Source of the DNA: Streptomyces spiralis
GTDB lineage: Bacteria > Actinomycetota > Actinomycetes > Streptomycetales > Streptomycetaceae
Direction: 5' to 3'
Assembly (NCBI RefSeq): GCF_014654675.1
Contig: NZ_BNBC01000003.1
Coordinates: forward strand, 229,102 to 293,101
Length of the DNA stretch: 64,000 nt
The position numbers and the translations under genes are program-made. The notes under the pieces are model-generated. The model was not told the DNA's origin and searched no databases. It worked only from the letters and a program-made list of their open reading frames with translations. How positions within the stretch are numbered: the stretch's first letter is position 1; each line of letters starts with the position of its first letter. Of the stretch, positions 34,195-42,913 are shown piece after piece.

Positions 34195-34221
34195 GACAAG
34201 GAGGGACGGGATGATGTGACA
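34195..34221 (-). promoter_or_regulatory. Putative ECF41 promoter, site 4 (NADH dehydrogenase operon)
   Basis: On the minus strand: TGTCACA (34221-34215), 16 bases, TGTC (34198-34195), ending 32 nt before the ATG at 34162. Same spacing as sites 1-3. Confidence 0.75.
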
Positions 34222-34317
34222 CGGTGGTGGCGGCAGAGCCCAATGTCGCACTCACCGGCGGGAACCCACGTCGCGCTCGCCGGCCTGGTGCCGGACCGTG
34301 AGAACCGATGGCTGCCG

Positions 34318-34905
34318 CTACGGGACGTTCCATGCGGAGATGCACGGCTGCCCGTCGTCGGCTGCCAGGAAGCCGAGCGTCCCCGGATGCGGGTGGCCGA
34401 GCAGGCGGGCGGCCGACGCGTCCAGGCCCAGCCAGCGCACCGCGAGTACGCGCCCCAGATGACCGTGAGCGACGACCGCGACGTCGCCGCCGCTCAACAG
34501 CGCCCGGATCCTGTCCAGCACCGCGTCCGTCCTCGCGGCCACCTGCTCGAGCCGCTCGCCGGGATGGTCGGTGTCGCCGGGAACGACGCCGTCCCGCCAC
34601 AGATCCCAGCCCGGCCGTGCCCGACGGATCTGTTCCGCGGTCAGGCCCTCATAGCCGCCGTAGTCCCACTCGATCAGGTCGGGATCGGGCCTGACGCCGG
34701 TCAGGCCCGCCAGCTCGGCCGTGCGCACGGCACGGCTCAACGGGCTGCTGAACACGCCGGCCAGCGGGCGCCCGGCCAGCCGGGGAGCGAGCGCCTTGGC
34801 CGCAGCCTCACCCGCCTCGGTCAACGGAACGTCCGTGCGGCCGGCGTACCGGCCCGACAGGCTCCACTCGGTCTGTCCGTGCCTGATCAATATCAGCTCA
34901 CCCAT
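34318..34905 (-). CDS. Histidine phosphatase family protein
   Basis: A 195-residue phosphoglycerate-mutase-like phosphatase. LILIRHGQTEWS is the RHG catalytic motif with the phospho-accepting histidine, VFSSPLSRAVRTAEL supplies the second arginine, LIEWDYGGYEG carries the acid, and VVAHGHLGRVLAVRW the second histidine. Small size favours acid phosphatase or sugar-phosphate phosphatase activity rather than true mutase. ATG 34905 begins at MGELILIRHG. Confidence 0.9.
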   Translation of the reverse strand: MGELILIRHGQTEWSLSGRYAGRTDVPLTEAGEAAAKALAPRLAGRPLAGVFSSPLSRAVRTAELAGLTGVRPDPDLIEWDYGGYEGLTAEQIRRARPGWDLWRDGVVPGDTDHPGERLEQVAARTDAVLDRIRALLSGGDVAVVAHGHLGRVLAVRWLGLDASAARLLGHPHPGTLGFLAADDGQPCISAWNVP

Positions 34906-35218
34906 GGCTGTGCACGCTATCTGATCAGGCGTCACGGCGGGCCGGACCGCTCGCGTCCGCTGCGCACGTCCGCGAAGTCCGCCTCGTCGCGGGCGCCGGC
35001 GTCGTCGATGACGGGCTCCGGCGGCCTGGCCGGCCCGGGGCGTGCACCCGGGTGCCCGGCAGTTCGCCGCGGCCGTCGCGGAGGTGCCGGCCCGGGGAAC
35101 CGCTCCGGCCCGCCCCGGACCCGAGCGGGGCTCTCCCCGCCCCTGGTCCGTCGTGTACGGGGCGCCCGAACACGTGGAGGACGCTTCGTAGTTCCCTCCC
35201 GGCCGTCGTTCACCCGTG
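34906..35218. other. 313-nt intergenic stretch, nothing recognised
   Basis: Lies between the histidine phosphatase start and the XRE-cupin stop. No reading frame on either strand resembles a known family, and I see no clear promoter, repeat or hairpin with a T-run. Confidence 0.5.
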
Positions 35219-35764
35219 TCAGAGCGCGGCCGCCGGGTAGCGCACGAAGAGGATGCCGTGCACGTCGCCGTGCGGGGCGCTGTAGAGGTGGGCGGTGTCG
35301 GCGGGCCAGCACACCGACATGCCCGGCCCGACGCTGCGCGGCGCGTCCTGGACTCCTACGACGGCCGTACCGCTCAGGATCATCAGGCTCTCCGTCGTAC
35401 CCGCGACGTGCGCGGCCGACTCCTGTGTGGCGCCGGCGGCGATGGTGATCCGGAAGACGTCGGTGACCGCGTCCTCGTCCTCGTGCCGCTCGATCAGAAC
35501 CGCCGTGACGGCGCTGCCGGAGACGGCGCCCTCGTGCTGCTCGCCGCGCGGGGGCGGGTCGTCGCTGAGTACGGCGCTGAGCGGCCGGTTGAGCGCGGTG
35601 GTCAGGGCGTAGAGGGTCTCGAGGGTGGGGTTGCGCGTGCCGCCCTCCAGCTCCGAGAGCGTGCCTTTGCCCACGCCGGAGCGCCGCGCCAGCTCCGAGA
35701 GCGACAGGCCCCGGGCCGTGCGCAGCGCCCGGAGTCTGCGCCCCACTTCGTCGTTCAGCCCCAT
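35219..35764 (-). CDS. XRE-family regulator with cupin sensor domain
   Basis: A 181-residue regulator: helix-turn-helix at about 5-65 (LSLSELARRSGVGKGTLSEL) and a C-terminal cupin (about 100-180; GTTESLMILSGTAVV, GDVHGILFVRY) that likely binds a small ligand. ATG 35764 was chosen for MGLNDEVGRRLRALR. It is divergent from a BenE-type permease across a 137-nt gap holding a 32-bp near-palindrome, a common arrangement for this regulator class controlling its neighbour. Confidence 0.9.
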   Translation of the reverse strand: MGLNDEVGRRLRALRTARGLSLSELARRSGVGKGTLSELEGGTRNPTLETLYALTTALNRPLSAVLSDDPPPRGEQHEGAVSGSAVTAVLIERHEDEDAVTDVFRITIAAGATQESAAHVAGTTESLMILSGTAVVGVQDAPRSVGPGMSVCWPADTAHLYSAPHGDVHGILFVRYPAAAL

Positions 35765-35824
35765 CGCCGGATCGCGCTCCCGCTGTCGTTGCCGTGGTTG
35801 ACGGGTCTCCGTCTCGCCTCTAGT

Positions 35825-35856
35825 GTTCCACAAACAGAACGTTCCGTTTATGGAAC
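35825..35856. promoter_or_regulatory. Operator for the XRE-cupin regulator
   Basis: A 32-bp near-perfect palindrome with only two mismatched pairs, made of two GTTCC...GAAC units: GTTCCACAAACAGAAC (35825-35840) then GTTCCGTTTATGGAAC (35841-35856). Each unit is itself an inverted repeat. It lies between divergent regulator and permease genes. Confidence 0.8.
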
Positions 35857-35901
35857 AGCAGGTACGCATTCCGTCGCCTTCGTCCCCGGAAGTTGTCCCA
35901 C

Positions 35902-37143
35902 ATGCCCTCCTTCTCCGACCGCGTACGCGCGGCCGCCCCGCCGTCGGCCGTGGCCGCCGGACTGATCGCCGTCACCGTGGGCGTCACCAGCTCGGCCGCG
36001 CTCGTGTTCACCGCGGCGAGGGCCGCGGGGGCGGGCCCGAGGGAGATCGGCTCCTGGATGCTCGCACTCGGCGTCGGCCTCGCGGTCACCTGCGTCGGCC
36101 TTTCTCTGCGCCATCGCGCCCCTGTCGTCACCGCGTGGTCGACACCGGGCGCGGCCCTGCTCTCGACCAGCCTCGCCGGGGTGCCGATGGGACAGGCCGT
36201 GGGCGCGTTCGTCTTCTCGGCACTGCTCGTCCTCGTCACCGGAGTGACCGGGTGGTTCGCCCGCGCCATGGACCGCATCCCCGTACCGCTGGCCTCGGCG
36301 CTGCTCGCCGGGGTGCTGCTGCGGTTCGGCACCGGGCTGTTCAGCACGATGCACGACAGTTTCGCGGTCGCCTTCCCCGTTTTCGTGCTCTATCTCCTGG
36401 CGCGCCGGTTCGCACCGCGGTACGCGGTGCTCCTCGCCCTCGCCGGCGGTGTCCTCGCCTCGGTCCTCACCGGCGGGTGGCGCCTGGACCGGCTGCGGAT
36501 CTCGCTCGCCGAGCCGGTCTTCGTCGCGCCGGACTTCGACTGGAAGGTCCTCGTCAGCGTCGGTGTGCCGCTGTTCGTGGTCACGATGGCCTCGCAGAAC
36601 CTGCCCGGAGTCGCCGTGCTGCGCGGCTCGGGCTACGACGTGCCCGTCTCGCCGCTGATGACGTGGACCGGAGCGGTCAACGTCCTGCTCGCCCCGTTCG
36701 GCGCGTTCGGGCTGAACCTCTCCTCCATCACCGCCGCGATCTGCACGGGCCAGGAGGCGCACCCGGACCGGAACAGGCGCTACGTCGCCGCCGTGTGGGC
36801 CGGGATCTTCTATCTCTGCGTCGGGGTGTTCGGTGCCACGGTCGCATCGCTGCTCACGGCCATGCCGCACGCCCTGGTGCTCGCCACAGCGGGCGTGGGT
36901 CTGCTGGCCACGATCGAAAGCTCCCTGACCACGGCCCTGTCCGACAAGGCGGCGCGGGAGGCCGCGGTCGTCACGTTCCTCGCCACCGCGTCCGGTGTCA
37001 CGCTGCTGGGCATCGGATCCGCCTTCTGGGGGCTGCTCGCGGGCGCCCTCACCAGCGTCATCGCCAACGCCGGACGACGACGGACCAGGCCGACACCGCC
37101 GGCCCGGCGGCCGGACACGGTGGGCGATACGGCCGGAGTGTGA
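35902..37143 (+). CDS. BenE-family (benzoate/H+ symporter-like) membrane transporter
   Basis: A 413-residue protein with about 12 membrane segments. APVVTAWSTPGAALLSTS and TMASQNLPGVAVLRGSGYD are the signature regions of the BenE family, and PFGAFGLNLSSITAAICTG is a conserved re-entrant segment. It would sit in the cytoplasmic membrane and import an aromatic acid or similar anion. ATG 35902 is preferred (GGAAG nine nt upstream); TTG 35893 is in frame. Likely repressed or activated by the divergent XRE-cupin protein. Confidence 0.9.
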   Translation: MPSFSDRVRAAAPPSAVAAGLIAVTVGVTSSAALVFTAARAAGAGPREIGSWMLALGVGLAVTCVGLSLRHRAPVVTAWSTPGAALLSTSLAGVPMGQAVGAFVFSALLVLVTGVTGWFARAMDRIPVPLASALLAGVLLRFGTGLFSTMHDSFAVAFPVFVLYLLARRFAPRYAVLLALAGGVLASVLTGGWRLDRLRISLAEPVFVAPDFDWKVLVSVGVPLFVVTMASQNLPGVAVLRGSGYDVPVSPLMTWTGAVNVLLAPFGAFGLNLSSITAAICTGQEAHPDRNRRYVAAVWAGIFYLCVGVFGATVASLLTAMPHALVLATAGVGLLATIESSLTTALSDKAAREAAVVTFLATASGVTLLGIGSAFWGLLAGALTSVIANAGRRRTRPTPPARRPDTVGDTAGV

Positions 37144-37158
37144 CGCAGTTCCCCAAGC

Positions 37159-38016
37159 TCACGTGGTCGCGGCGCCGTCCGTCGCGCGGCTGACGGCGGC
37201 TGCGACACCGTCCAGGATCAGCTCCAGGCCGACCGCGAAGTCGCTGTCCGCCATCGCCTCGTCGGTGGTGACGGGCGGGGCTTCGAAGAGGGACGAGGCG
37301 AACAGCCGGGCCGACTCGGGGAAACGGCCGGGATCGACGAGCCGCGTCAGCGCGCGGCCGTAGTCCCGTTCCGCGCTCGCCTGGCCGGTCCCCTCGCCCC
37401 TGCCCGCGGCGAGATCCTGCGACTGCAGTACCGCCTGGCGTGCGTAACCGCTGATCAGGCCGAGTACGGCGATCTTGCGCGCCCAGTCGAGACCGGTCCC
37501 GCGCAGTACCGCCAGCGCCGATTCCATCCAGGCGATGTGATGGGGACCGGCGGGCGGGCCGGACATCGGCACCCGCACGAGCCAGGGGCGCCGCAGATAC
37601 ACCTCTCGCTGTGCACGGGCCCAGTCGCGCAGGCCGTCGCGCCAGGACGGTGCGCCGCCGTCGAGCGCCGGCGGGTCGCCGAGCGCGGCGTCGCTCATCA
37701 GCACGAGCAGTTCGTCCTTGGAACCGACATAGCGGTAGAGCGACATGCTCGTCACGCCGAGCGCGGCCCCGACCTTGGGCAGCGTCACACCGCCGAGCCC
37801 GTCACGGTCGGCGAGTTCGACGGCGACTCCGACCACCCTGCCGATGTCGAGCGCGGCGGGCCGGCCCAGGCGCGACGGCTCCGACAGGCGCCAGAGCCTG
37901 CGCAGGCCGTCCGGCACTGTGTCCTCGCTGTTCACGCACTCCTCCATCGCTGCCTCGACCCGATCGACCGTCTCATCATCGCGTACCCCGACCCTCGGCC
38001 TCCCCGCGACCTGCAT
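37159..38016 (-). CDS. TetR-family regulator (TetR class C-terminal domain)
   Basis: A 285-residue regulator with a 60-residue N-terminal extension before the helix-turn-helix (VTLPKVGAALGVTSMSLYRY) and a TetR_C-type ligand domain (about 145-275). This class often controls efflux or membrane genes. ATG 38016 follows GGGGGA by seven nt. Convergent with BenE (15-nt gap) and divergent from the DUF418 membrane protein across an unusually AT-rich 73-nt gap. A later start at MEECVNSEDTV would remove the extension. Confidence 0.85.
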   Translation of the reverse strand: MQVAGRPRVGVRDDETVDRVEAAMEECVNSEDTVPDGLRRLWRLSEPSRLGRPAALDIGRVVGVAVELADRDGLGGVTLPKVGAALGVTSMSLYRYVGSKDELLVLMSDAALGDPPALDGGAPSWRDGLRDWARAQREVYLRRPWLVRVPMSGPPAGPHHIAWMESALAVLRGTGLDWARKIAVLGLISGYARQAVLQSQDLAAGRGEGTGQASAERDYGRALTRLVDPGRFPESARLFASSLFEAPPVTTDEAMADSDFAVGLELILDGVAAAVSRATDGAATT

Positions 38017-38060
38017 TAGTTTCCCCCTTATAGTTTCTCTGATATATAAATAAAGACCTC
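38017..38060. promoter_or_regulatory. AT-rich divergent promoter/operator region
   Basis: TAGTTTCCC (38017-38025) and TAGTTTCTC (38031-38039) are direct repeats 14 nt apart, followed by GATATATAAATAAAG. The base composition is far lower in GC than the surroundings. It separates the tetR and DUF418 genes and probably holds both promoters and the TetR site. Confidence 0.5.
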
Positions 38061-38089
38061 GAGTCTGAAGCAGGGGGAAGGGGACAGGG

Positions 38090-39316
38090 ATGACCGTCGA
38101 CCATGTCGATCGCGGCGTGCGGCCGGTGCGGGGGCCGGTGCGGCGCGCGGAGCGCGCGCTGGCGCCGGACCTGGGCAGGGGCGCGATGCTGCTGATCATC
38201 GCGCTCGCCAACGCGGCGGGTGTGGTGTTCGCCGGCGAACCAGGTGCCGAGCCGTCGCCTCACGGCGTCGACCGGGGCGTCAACCTCGCGATGTTCACGC
38301 TGGTCCACGCTCGCGGCTATCCGGTGTTCGCGGTCATGTTCGGCTACGGGCTCGTCCAGCTGGCCCGTCGGCAGGCCGCGGCCGGTGCGCCGCGCACGGC
38401 GGTGCGGTCGGTGCTGCTCCGGCGCAACGCATGGCTCGTCGTCTTCGGGTTCGTCCATGCCACGCTGCTCTACTACGGCGACTTCCTCGGCGCCTACGGC
38501 CTGGTCGGCGTCGTCATGACCCTGGTGCTGCTCGATCGGAGCGACCGGGTGCACCGGGTCGTGACCTGGCTCTGGGCGCTGTGCGCGGTGGAGGTTTTGG
38601 TGCTCGGAACGCTCGTGGTCCGGGCGCTGTTGTCGGGTTCCGCGCCGGGCTCCGACGCCGCCGTCCCGAGCCGGCACGTCGACTCGCTCGCCGCGCCGGA
38701 CTACCTCCACGGCATGCTCGACCGGCTCGGCGAGTGGCCCACGCACACGATGACCGTCCTGCCGTTCATCCTCATCACCTGGCTCGGCATGTGGGCCGCG
38801 CGCAAGCAGGTGCTGGAGGACCCGGTCCGCCACCAGCGGCTGCTGCGCCGTACCGCCGTGGCCGGTCTCGGGCTCGCCGTGGCGGGAGGGCTCCCGCTGG
38901 CGCTGGTGGCCGCGGGATGGCTGCACGTCGACGCCTCGACCGCGTCGCTCATGTCGACGCTCTACGGCGCCAGTGGCATGTTCGCCGGCCCCGGCTACGT
39001 CGCGGTCTTCGGACTGATCGCCCTGCGCGTGTCACGCGCGACACCGGGCCCGCTGGTCAAGTCGCTGGCCGCGCTCGGGCAGCGCTCGCTCTCCGGCTAC
39101 CTCTTCCAGTCCGTCGCCTGGCTCGTCCTCCTGGCGCCGTACAGCCTGGGCCTGGCCGACACGTTCGGCGGCGGCTCGGTCACCGCCGTGCTGCTCGCCG
39201 TCGCCGTCTGGCTCGTGAGTGTCGCCGGCGCCGTGTGGCTCGATCGACACGGCCGGACCGGACCCGCCGAGTGGCTGCTGCGGCGGCTCACCTACGGCCG
39301 GCGCGACAACCGTTGA
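38090..39316 (+). CDS. DUF418 family membrane protein
   Basis: A 408-residue protein with about 9-10 membrane segments. The N-terminal DLGRGAMLLIIALANAAGVV and HARGYPVFAVMFGYGLVQL, and the C-terminal ALGQRSLSGYLFQSVAWLVL, are the DUF418 signature (acyltransferase-3-like membrane protein, function unknown). GGGGACAGGG precedes the ATG. Divergent from the TetR regulator, which likely controls it. Confidence 0.88.
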   Translation: MTVDHVDRGVRPVRGPVRRAERALAPDLGRGAMLLIIALANAAGVVFAGEPGAEPSPHGVDRGVNLAMFTLVHARGYPVFAVMFGYGLVQLARRQAAAGAPRTAVRSVLLRRNAWLVVFGFVHATLLYYGDFLGAYGLVGVVMTLVLLDRSDRVHRVVTWLWALCAVEVLVLGTLVVRALLSGSAPGSDAAVPSRHVDSLAAPDYLHGMLDRLGEWPTHTMTVLPFILITWLGMWAARKQVLEDPVRHQRLLRRTAVAGLGLAVAGGLPLALVAAGWLHVDASTASLMSTLYGASGMFAGPGYVAVFGLIALRVSRATPGPLVKSLAALGQRSLSGYLFQSVAWLVLLAPYSLGLADTFGGGSVTAVLLAVAVWLVSVAGAVWLDRHGRTGPAEWLLRRLTYGRRDNR

Positions 39317-39340
39317 CGGCCGAGGCGGCACACGGTCACG

Positions 39341-41635
39341 TCACTTGACGGTGAGGGTGCAGCCGGTGGTCGTCGTGCGGGAGCCGGTGCTCAGGTGGAT
39401 GTGGATGTCACCCGGTTCGACGAGGAACTCGCCCTCGGGGCAGTTCGTCCAGAAGCCGAAGTCCTCCGCGCCGAGGGTGAAGTTCACTGTGGTGCTCCGT
39501 CCTGCGGGGAGGTGGATGCGGCGGAAGGCCCGCAGGCGTCGAACCGGTTGCACGAGGCTTGCCACCGGGTCGTGGATGTAGAGCTGGACGACCTCGTCGC
39601 CGGCCCGGGCGCCGGTGTTGGTCACCGTCACGGAGGCTGTGACCGTGGCTCCTTCGAGGAGGGCCTGCGCGGTGAGGGCCGTGGTGTCCACGGTGGGCCG
39701 GCCGAGCTCGAACGTGGTGTAGCCGAGGCCGTGGCCGAAGGGGAACCGCGGGCCGTGGTCCAGGTCGAGGTAGCGCGAGCCGTAGCGCGGGGGCTGCGGT
39801 CCTGGGCCGCACGGGCGGCCGGTGTTCTCGTGGTTGTAGGCGATGGGGATCTGACCTGTGGTGCGGGGGAACGACACCGGGAGTCTGGCACCCGGGTCGA
39901 CGGCGCCGAACAGCACGTCGGCCAGGGCGTGGCCGGCTTCGAGACCCGGGTGCCAGGCGACCAGGACCGCCGGCACCGCGTCGAGCCAGTCGCCGAGGGC
40001 GAGGGGGCGGCCGCAGGTCAGTACGACGACGCAGGGGCGGCCCGTGCCGGCGATCGCGGCGACGAGGCGGTCCTGCTCGCCGGGCAGGCCGACGGCGCTG
40101 CGCGAGCCGCCTTCGCCGCTCAGGGCCGCCGGCTCGCCGACCACGACCACGGTCACGTCGGACACCTCGGCCGCGGCGACGGCGGCCGCTATCCCGGACG
40201 TGTCCTTGCCCTCCGGGTCGACTCCCTTTGCACAACGGATCTTTGCTCCGGGCACCGCGTGCCGGATGCCGTCCGCCATGGTGACGGCGGGGAAGGCGTC
40301 GGCACCCGGCCCGGCCCACGCGCCGTTGAGGTCGGTCGACTCGGCGAACGGGCCGACCACCGCGATCGAGGCGGCGTCCCGCGGCAGGGGAAGTGCGCCG
40401 CGCTCGTTCTTGAGCAGCACCATGGAGCGGGCGGCGGCGGCACGCGCGGCGCGACGGGCGTGCGCGGACGGTGCGGTGATCTCCGTGCGCTCGTCCGTGT
40501 AGGGGTTGTCGAAGAGACCGAGCCGGAACTTCAGACGCAGCACCCGTGCCACGGCGTCGTCCAGACGGTCGGCCGTGAGCCGGCCGTCCGCAAGCAGCCT
40601 CGCACCGTGGTCGGCGAAGCAGGTGCTGACCATCTCCATGTCGACACCGGCGCCGAGCGCGAGCCGTGCGGCGTGCGCGAGGTCGGCGGCGAAACCGTGA
40701 GGCACCAGTTCGGCGACGCCGGTCCAGTCGCTGACCACTACGCCGCCGAAGCCCCAGTCCCGCTTGAGGATGTCGGTCAGCGTACGGGCGTTGGCGTGCG
40801 CCGGTACGCCGCTGACGGTGTTGAACGCGGCCATGACCGTGGCCACGCCTGCCTCGACGGCGGCCCGGAACGGCGGCAGGTGCAGGTTCCGCAGCCGTGA
40901 CTCGGACACGTCCACCGTGTTGTACTCGCGGCCGCCCTCGACCGCGCCGTAGCCGACGAAGTGCTTGGCGCAGGCGGCCATGCGGTCCCGTGGGATCCGT
41001 CCGGCCCCGGCGCCCTGGTATCCACGGATCTTGGCGGTCGCGAACGCCGCCGTGAGGCAGGGGTCCTCGCCGCAGCTCTCGGAGATCCGTCCCCAGCGCG
41101 GCTCGGCGGTGACGTCCATCATGGGTGAGAACGCCCAGTGGACGCCGGCCGACCGCGCCTCCTCGGCGGAGATCCGGGCCTCCCGCTCGGCGATGTCCGG
41201 GTCGAAACTCGCCGCCTGGGCCAGCGAGATGGGGAAGGTGGTCCGGAATCCGTGGACGACGTCCATGCCGAAGACCAGCGGAATGCCGAGCCGGCTCTCC
41301 TCGACGGCCACGCGCTGGAGGTCGTTGGTCGCGCGGGCACCGTGGAGGTTCAGCACGGAGCCCAGCCCGCCGGCGCGCGCGGCGCGTCCCACGAGGTGTG
41401 CCTGGTCGTCGCCGGGCCCGGTGTCGGCGGCCCAGGCGAGTTGCTGGAGCTGGCCCAGTTTCTCGTCGAGGGTCATCCGGGCGAGCAGATCGGAGATCTC
41501 GCTCTCGTACGGTGCGGTGTGGTGCCGGCGGGTGTGCGGTGCGGCGTGGTGCTCGCCGACCCGCGGTGCGGCCCGGTCCTCGTCGGTGTGTGGTGCGCAG
41601 TGGCCCAAGGCGTCGTTCGGCACAGGGCGGTCCAT
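39341..41635 (-). CDS. Glycoside hydrolase family 3 (beta-glucosidase-like)
   Basis: A 764-residue GH3 enzyme with no signal peptide. The (alpha/beta)8 domain (about 55-360) has HFVGYGAVEGGREYNTVD and the nucleophile aspartate in GGVVVSDWTGV; the second domain (about 400-620) has GEPAALSGEGGSRSAVGLPG, where the glutamate of SGE is the likely acid/base; a C-terminal fibronectin-III-like domain (about 660-760) ends the protein. It probably removes terminal beta-linked glucose, xylose or similar sugars inside the cell. ATG 41635 has AGGAG; the open frame continues far upstream without coding character. Confidence 0.9.
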   Translation of the reverse strand: MDRPVPNDALGHCAPHTDEDRAAPRVGEHHAAPHTRRHHTAPYESEISDLLARMTLDEKLGQLQQLAWAADTGPGDDQAHLVGRAARAGGLGSVLNLHGARATNDLQRVAVEESRLGIPLVFGMDVVHGFRTTFPISLAQAASFDPDIAEREARISAEEARSAGVHWAFSPMMDVTAEPRWGRISESCGEDPCLTAAFATAKIRGYQGAGAGRIPRDRMAACAKHFVGYGAVEGGREYNTVDVSESRLRNLHLPPFRAAVEAGVATVMAAFNTVSGVPAHANARTLTDILKRDWGFGGVVVSDWTGVAELVPHGFAADLAHAARLALGAGVDMEMVSTCFADHGARLLADGRLTADRLDDAVARVLRLKFRLGLFDNPYTDERTEITAPSAHARRAARAAAARSMVLLKNERGALPLPRDAASIAVVGPFAESTDLNGAWAGPGADAFPAVTMADGIRHAVPGAKIRCAKGVDPEGKDTSGIAAAVAAAEVSDVTVVVVGEPAALSGEGGSRSAVGLPGEQDRLVAAIAGTGRPCVVVLTCGRPLALGDWLDAVPAVLVAWHPGLEAGHALADVLFGAVDPGARLPVSFPRTTGQIPIAYNHENTGRPCGPGPQPPRYGSRYLDLDHGPRFPFGHGLGYTTFELGRPTVDTTALTAQALLEGATVTASVTVTNTGARAGDEVVQLYIHDPVASLVQPVRRLRAFRRIHLPAGRSTTVNFTLGAEDFGFWTNCPEGEFLVEPGDIHIHLSTGSRTTTTGCTLTVK

Positions 41636-41895
41636 GGCGTCGTCTCCTGGGGATGCGAGTGCCCGGTGCGTGTGCACGCGGGACCGCTCGGCGCGCTGGG
41701 TGTGCGGGTCGGGCGGCCGTGGTGTGCGTGGTGCCACGGGCACGGGGGAACCGGCGCTGGGCGCCGGGGAGATGAGCGGCGGACCGACGTCCTGACACGG
41801 CGGTTCCACTGGGCCGGGAACGATAGTGCACCGGGCCGGTGTCACGTCAACCCCGGGCCGGTCCGGGGCGGGCCCGGGTACGTGGAAGGCTCCTG

Positions 41896-42783
41896 TCAGG
41901 GCAGCAGACCGCGGCGCCGCGCCGCGACCACCGCCTCCAGCCGGGAGCGTGCCTGGAGTTTGCGGGTGGCGCTGCGCAGATAGCTCTTCACCGTCTCGAC
42001 GGTGATCCCGAGGTCGGCGGCGACCTGCGGGTTCGTCCAGCCCAGAGCGACGCAGGCGAGCACGTCCAACTCGCGGGCCGACAGCGGTGCCTCCTCCCGT
42101 CGCACCGCCGCGCCGTCCGCCGGGCGGGTGTCGCCGCCGGCCGTGGAGAGCTTGTGGCACACCGCCTCGATGCGCTCCCGCAGCGTCGGGTCGTCGGTGT
42201 TGTGGGCCAGGACCCGCAGCTCCGCGTAGGCCTCGCGGAGCTGTTCCCGGTGGGTTCCGGCCGGCTCGGGGGCGCCCGTCGCCCTCGGCTCCGGTACCCG
42301 CTCGTCCAGCCAGCGCAGTCGCCGCGCGAGTTCGTCGTCGACCGCCAGATCCTGCTCCAGCTCCCGGGCCATCTCCATGACGGAGTGGACGATCCGGTCC
42401 CCGAGCGGTGTGGCGCTGCGTACGGCGCCGTACAGCACACCGCGCACCCGGCCGCGTACCACCAGGGGCACGGCGACCAGGGCCCGCAGGCATTCGGCCT
42501 GGATGATGTGGTCGTAGTGGTGGCTGATGCCCTGCGAGCCCACGTAGTCGTTGACCAGTTGCGGTCGCCGCAGCGTCACCACCTTGCCGCCGAGTCCGCG
42601 GCCGGGGTCCAGGACGGCCCCGCGCAGCGCCCCGGCGATGGCTCCGACGAACTGCGTGAGCTGCAGTTGCATGCCGCTGTTGACCGCTCCGCCGAAGGTG
42701 AGGGGCAGGTCGGTGGCATCCCGCAGCCGGGCGAGTGTGCGCTGTATCCGGGTCTGGTCGTCTGCTGCCACAGAGCGGTTCAC
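41896..42783 (-). CDS. GAF-domain LuxR-family transcriptional regulator
   Basis: A 295-residue protein: N-terminal GAF domain (about 15-150; GRGLGGKVVTLRRPQLVNDY, HHYDHIIQAECLRALVAVPL) and C-terminal LuxR helix-turn-helix (about 230-290; LSARELDVLACVALGWTNPQ, LGITVETVKSYLRSA). The GTG 42783 follows AGGAGGCGGC. It is divergent from the acyl-CoA synthetase gene and is the likely local regulator of the 42.9-54.4 kb catabolic/import cluster, sensing a small molecule through its GAF domain. Confidence 0.88.
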   Translation of the reverse strand: MNRSVAADDQTRIQRTLARLRDATDLPLTFGGAVNSGMQLQLTQFVGAIAGALRGAVLDPGRGLGGKVVTLRRPQLVNDYVGSQGISHHYDHIIQAECLRALVAVPLVVRGRVRGVLYGAVRSATPLGDRIVHSVMEMARELEQDLAVDDELARRLRWLDERVPEPRATGAPEPAGTHREQLREAYAELRVLAHNTDDPTLRERIEAVCHKLSTAGGDTRPADGAAVRREEAPLSARELDVLACVALGWTNPQVAADLGITVETVKSYLRSATRKLQARSRLEAVVAARRRGLLP

Positions 42784-42913
42784 GCCGCCTCCTGGAATGA
42801 GCCGCGTCGCGGGGGCGCCCCCCCTCAGTCGGGGGTACCTGGTGCTGCCACCGCGCCGGAAACATCTGGTTAACAGTCGGGCATCAAGGTGCCCCATGGA
42901 TCCGGGAGCCGCA

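Noticed and set aside
41840..41860. TGTCACG near 41843 as an ECF41 promoter
   Set aside because: It points rightward, away from the nearest start, and no rightward gene begins for over 1 kb.
41636..42865. Long open extension upstream of the GH3 gene
   Set aside because: It overlaps the LuxR gene in another frame, has no family resemblance, and a good ribosome site precedes ATG 41635.
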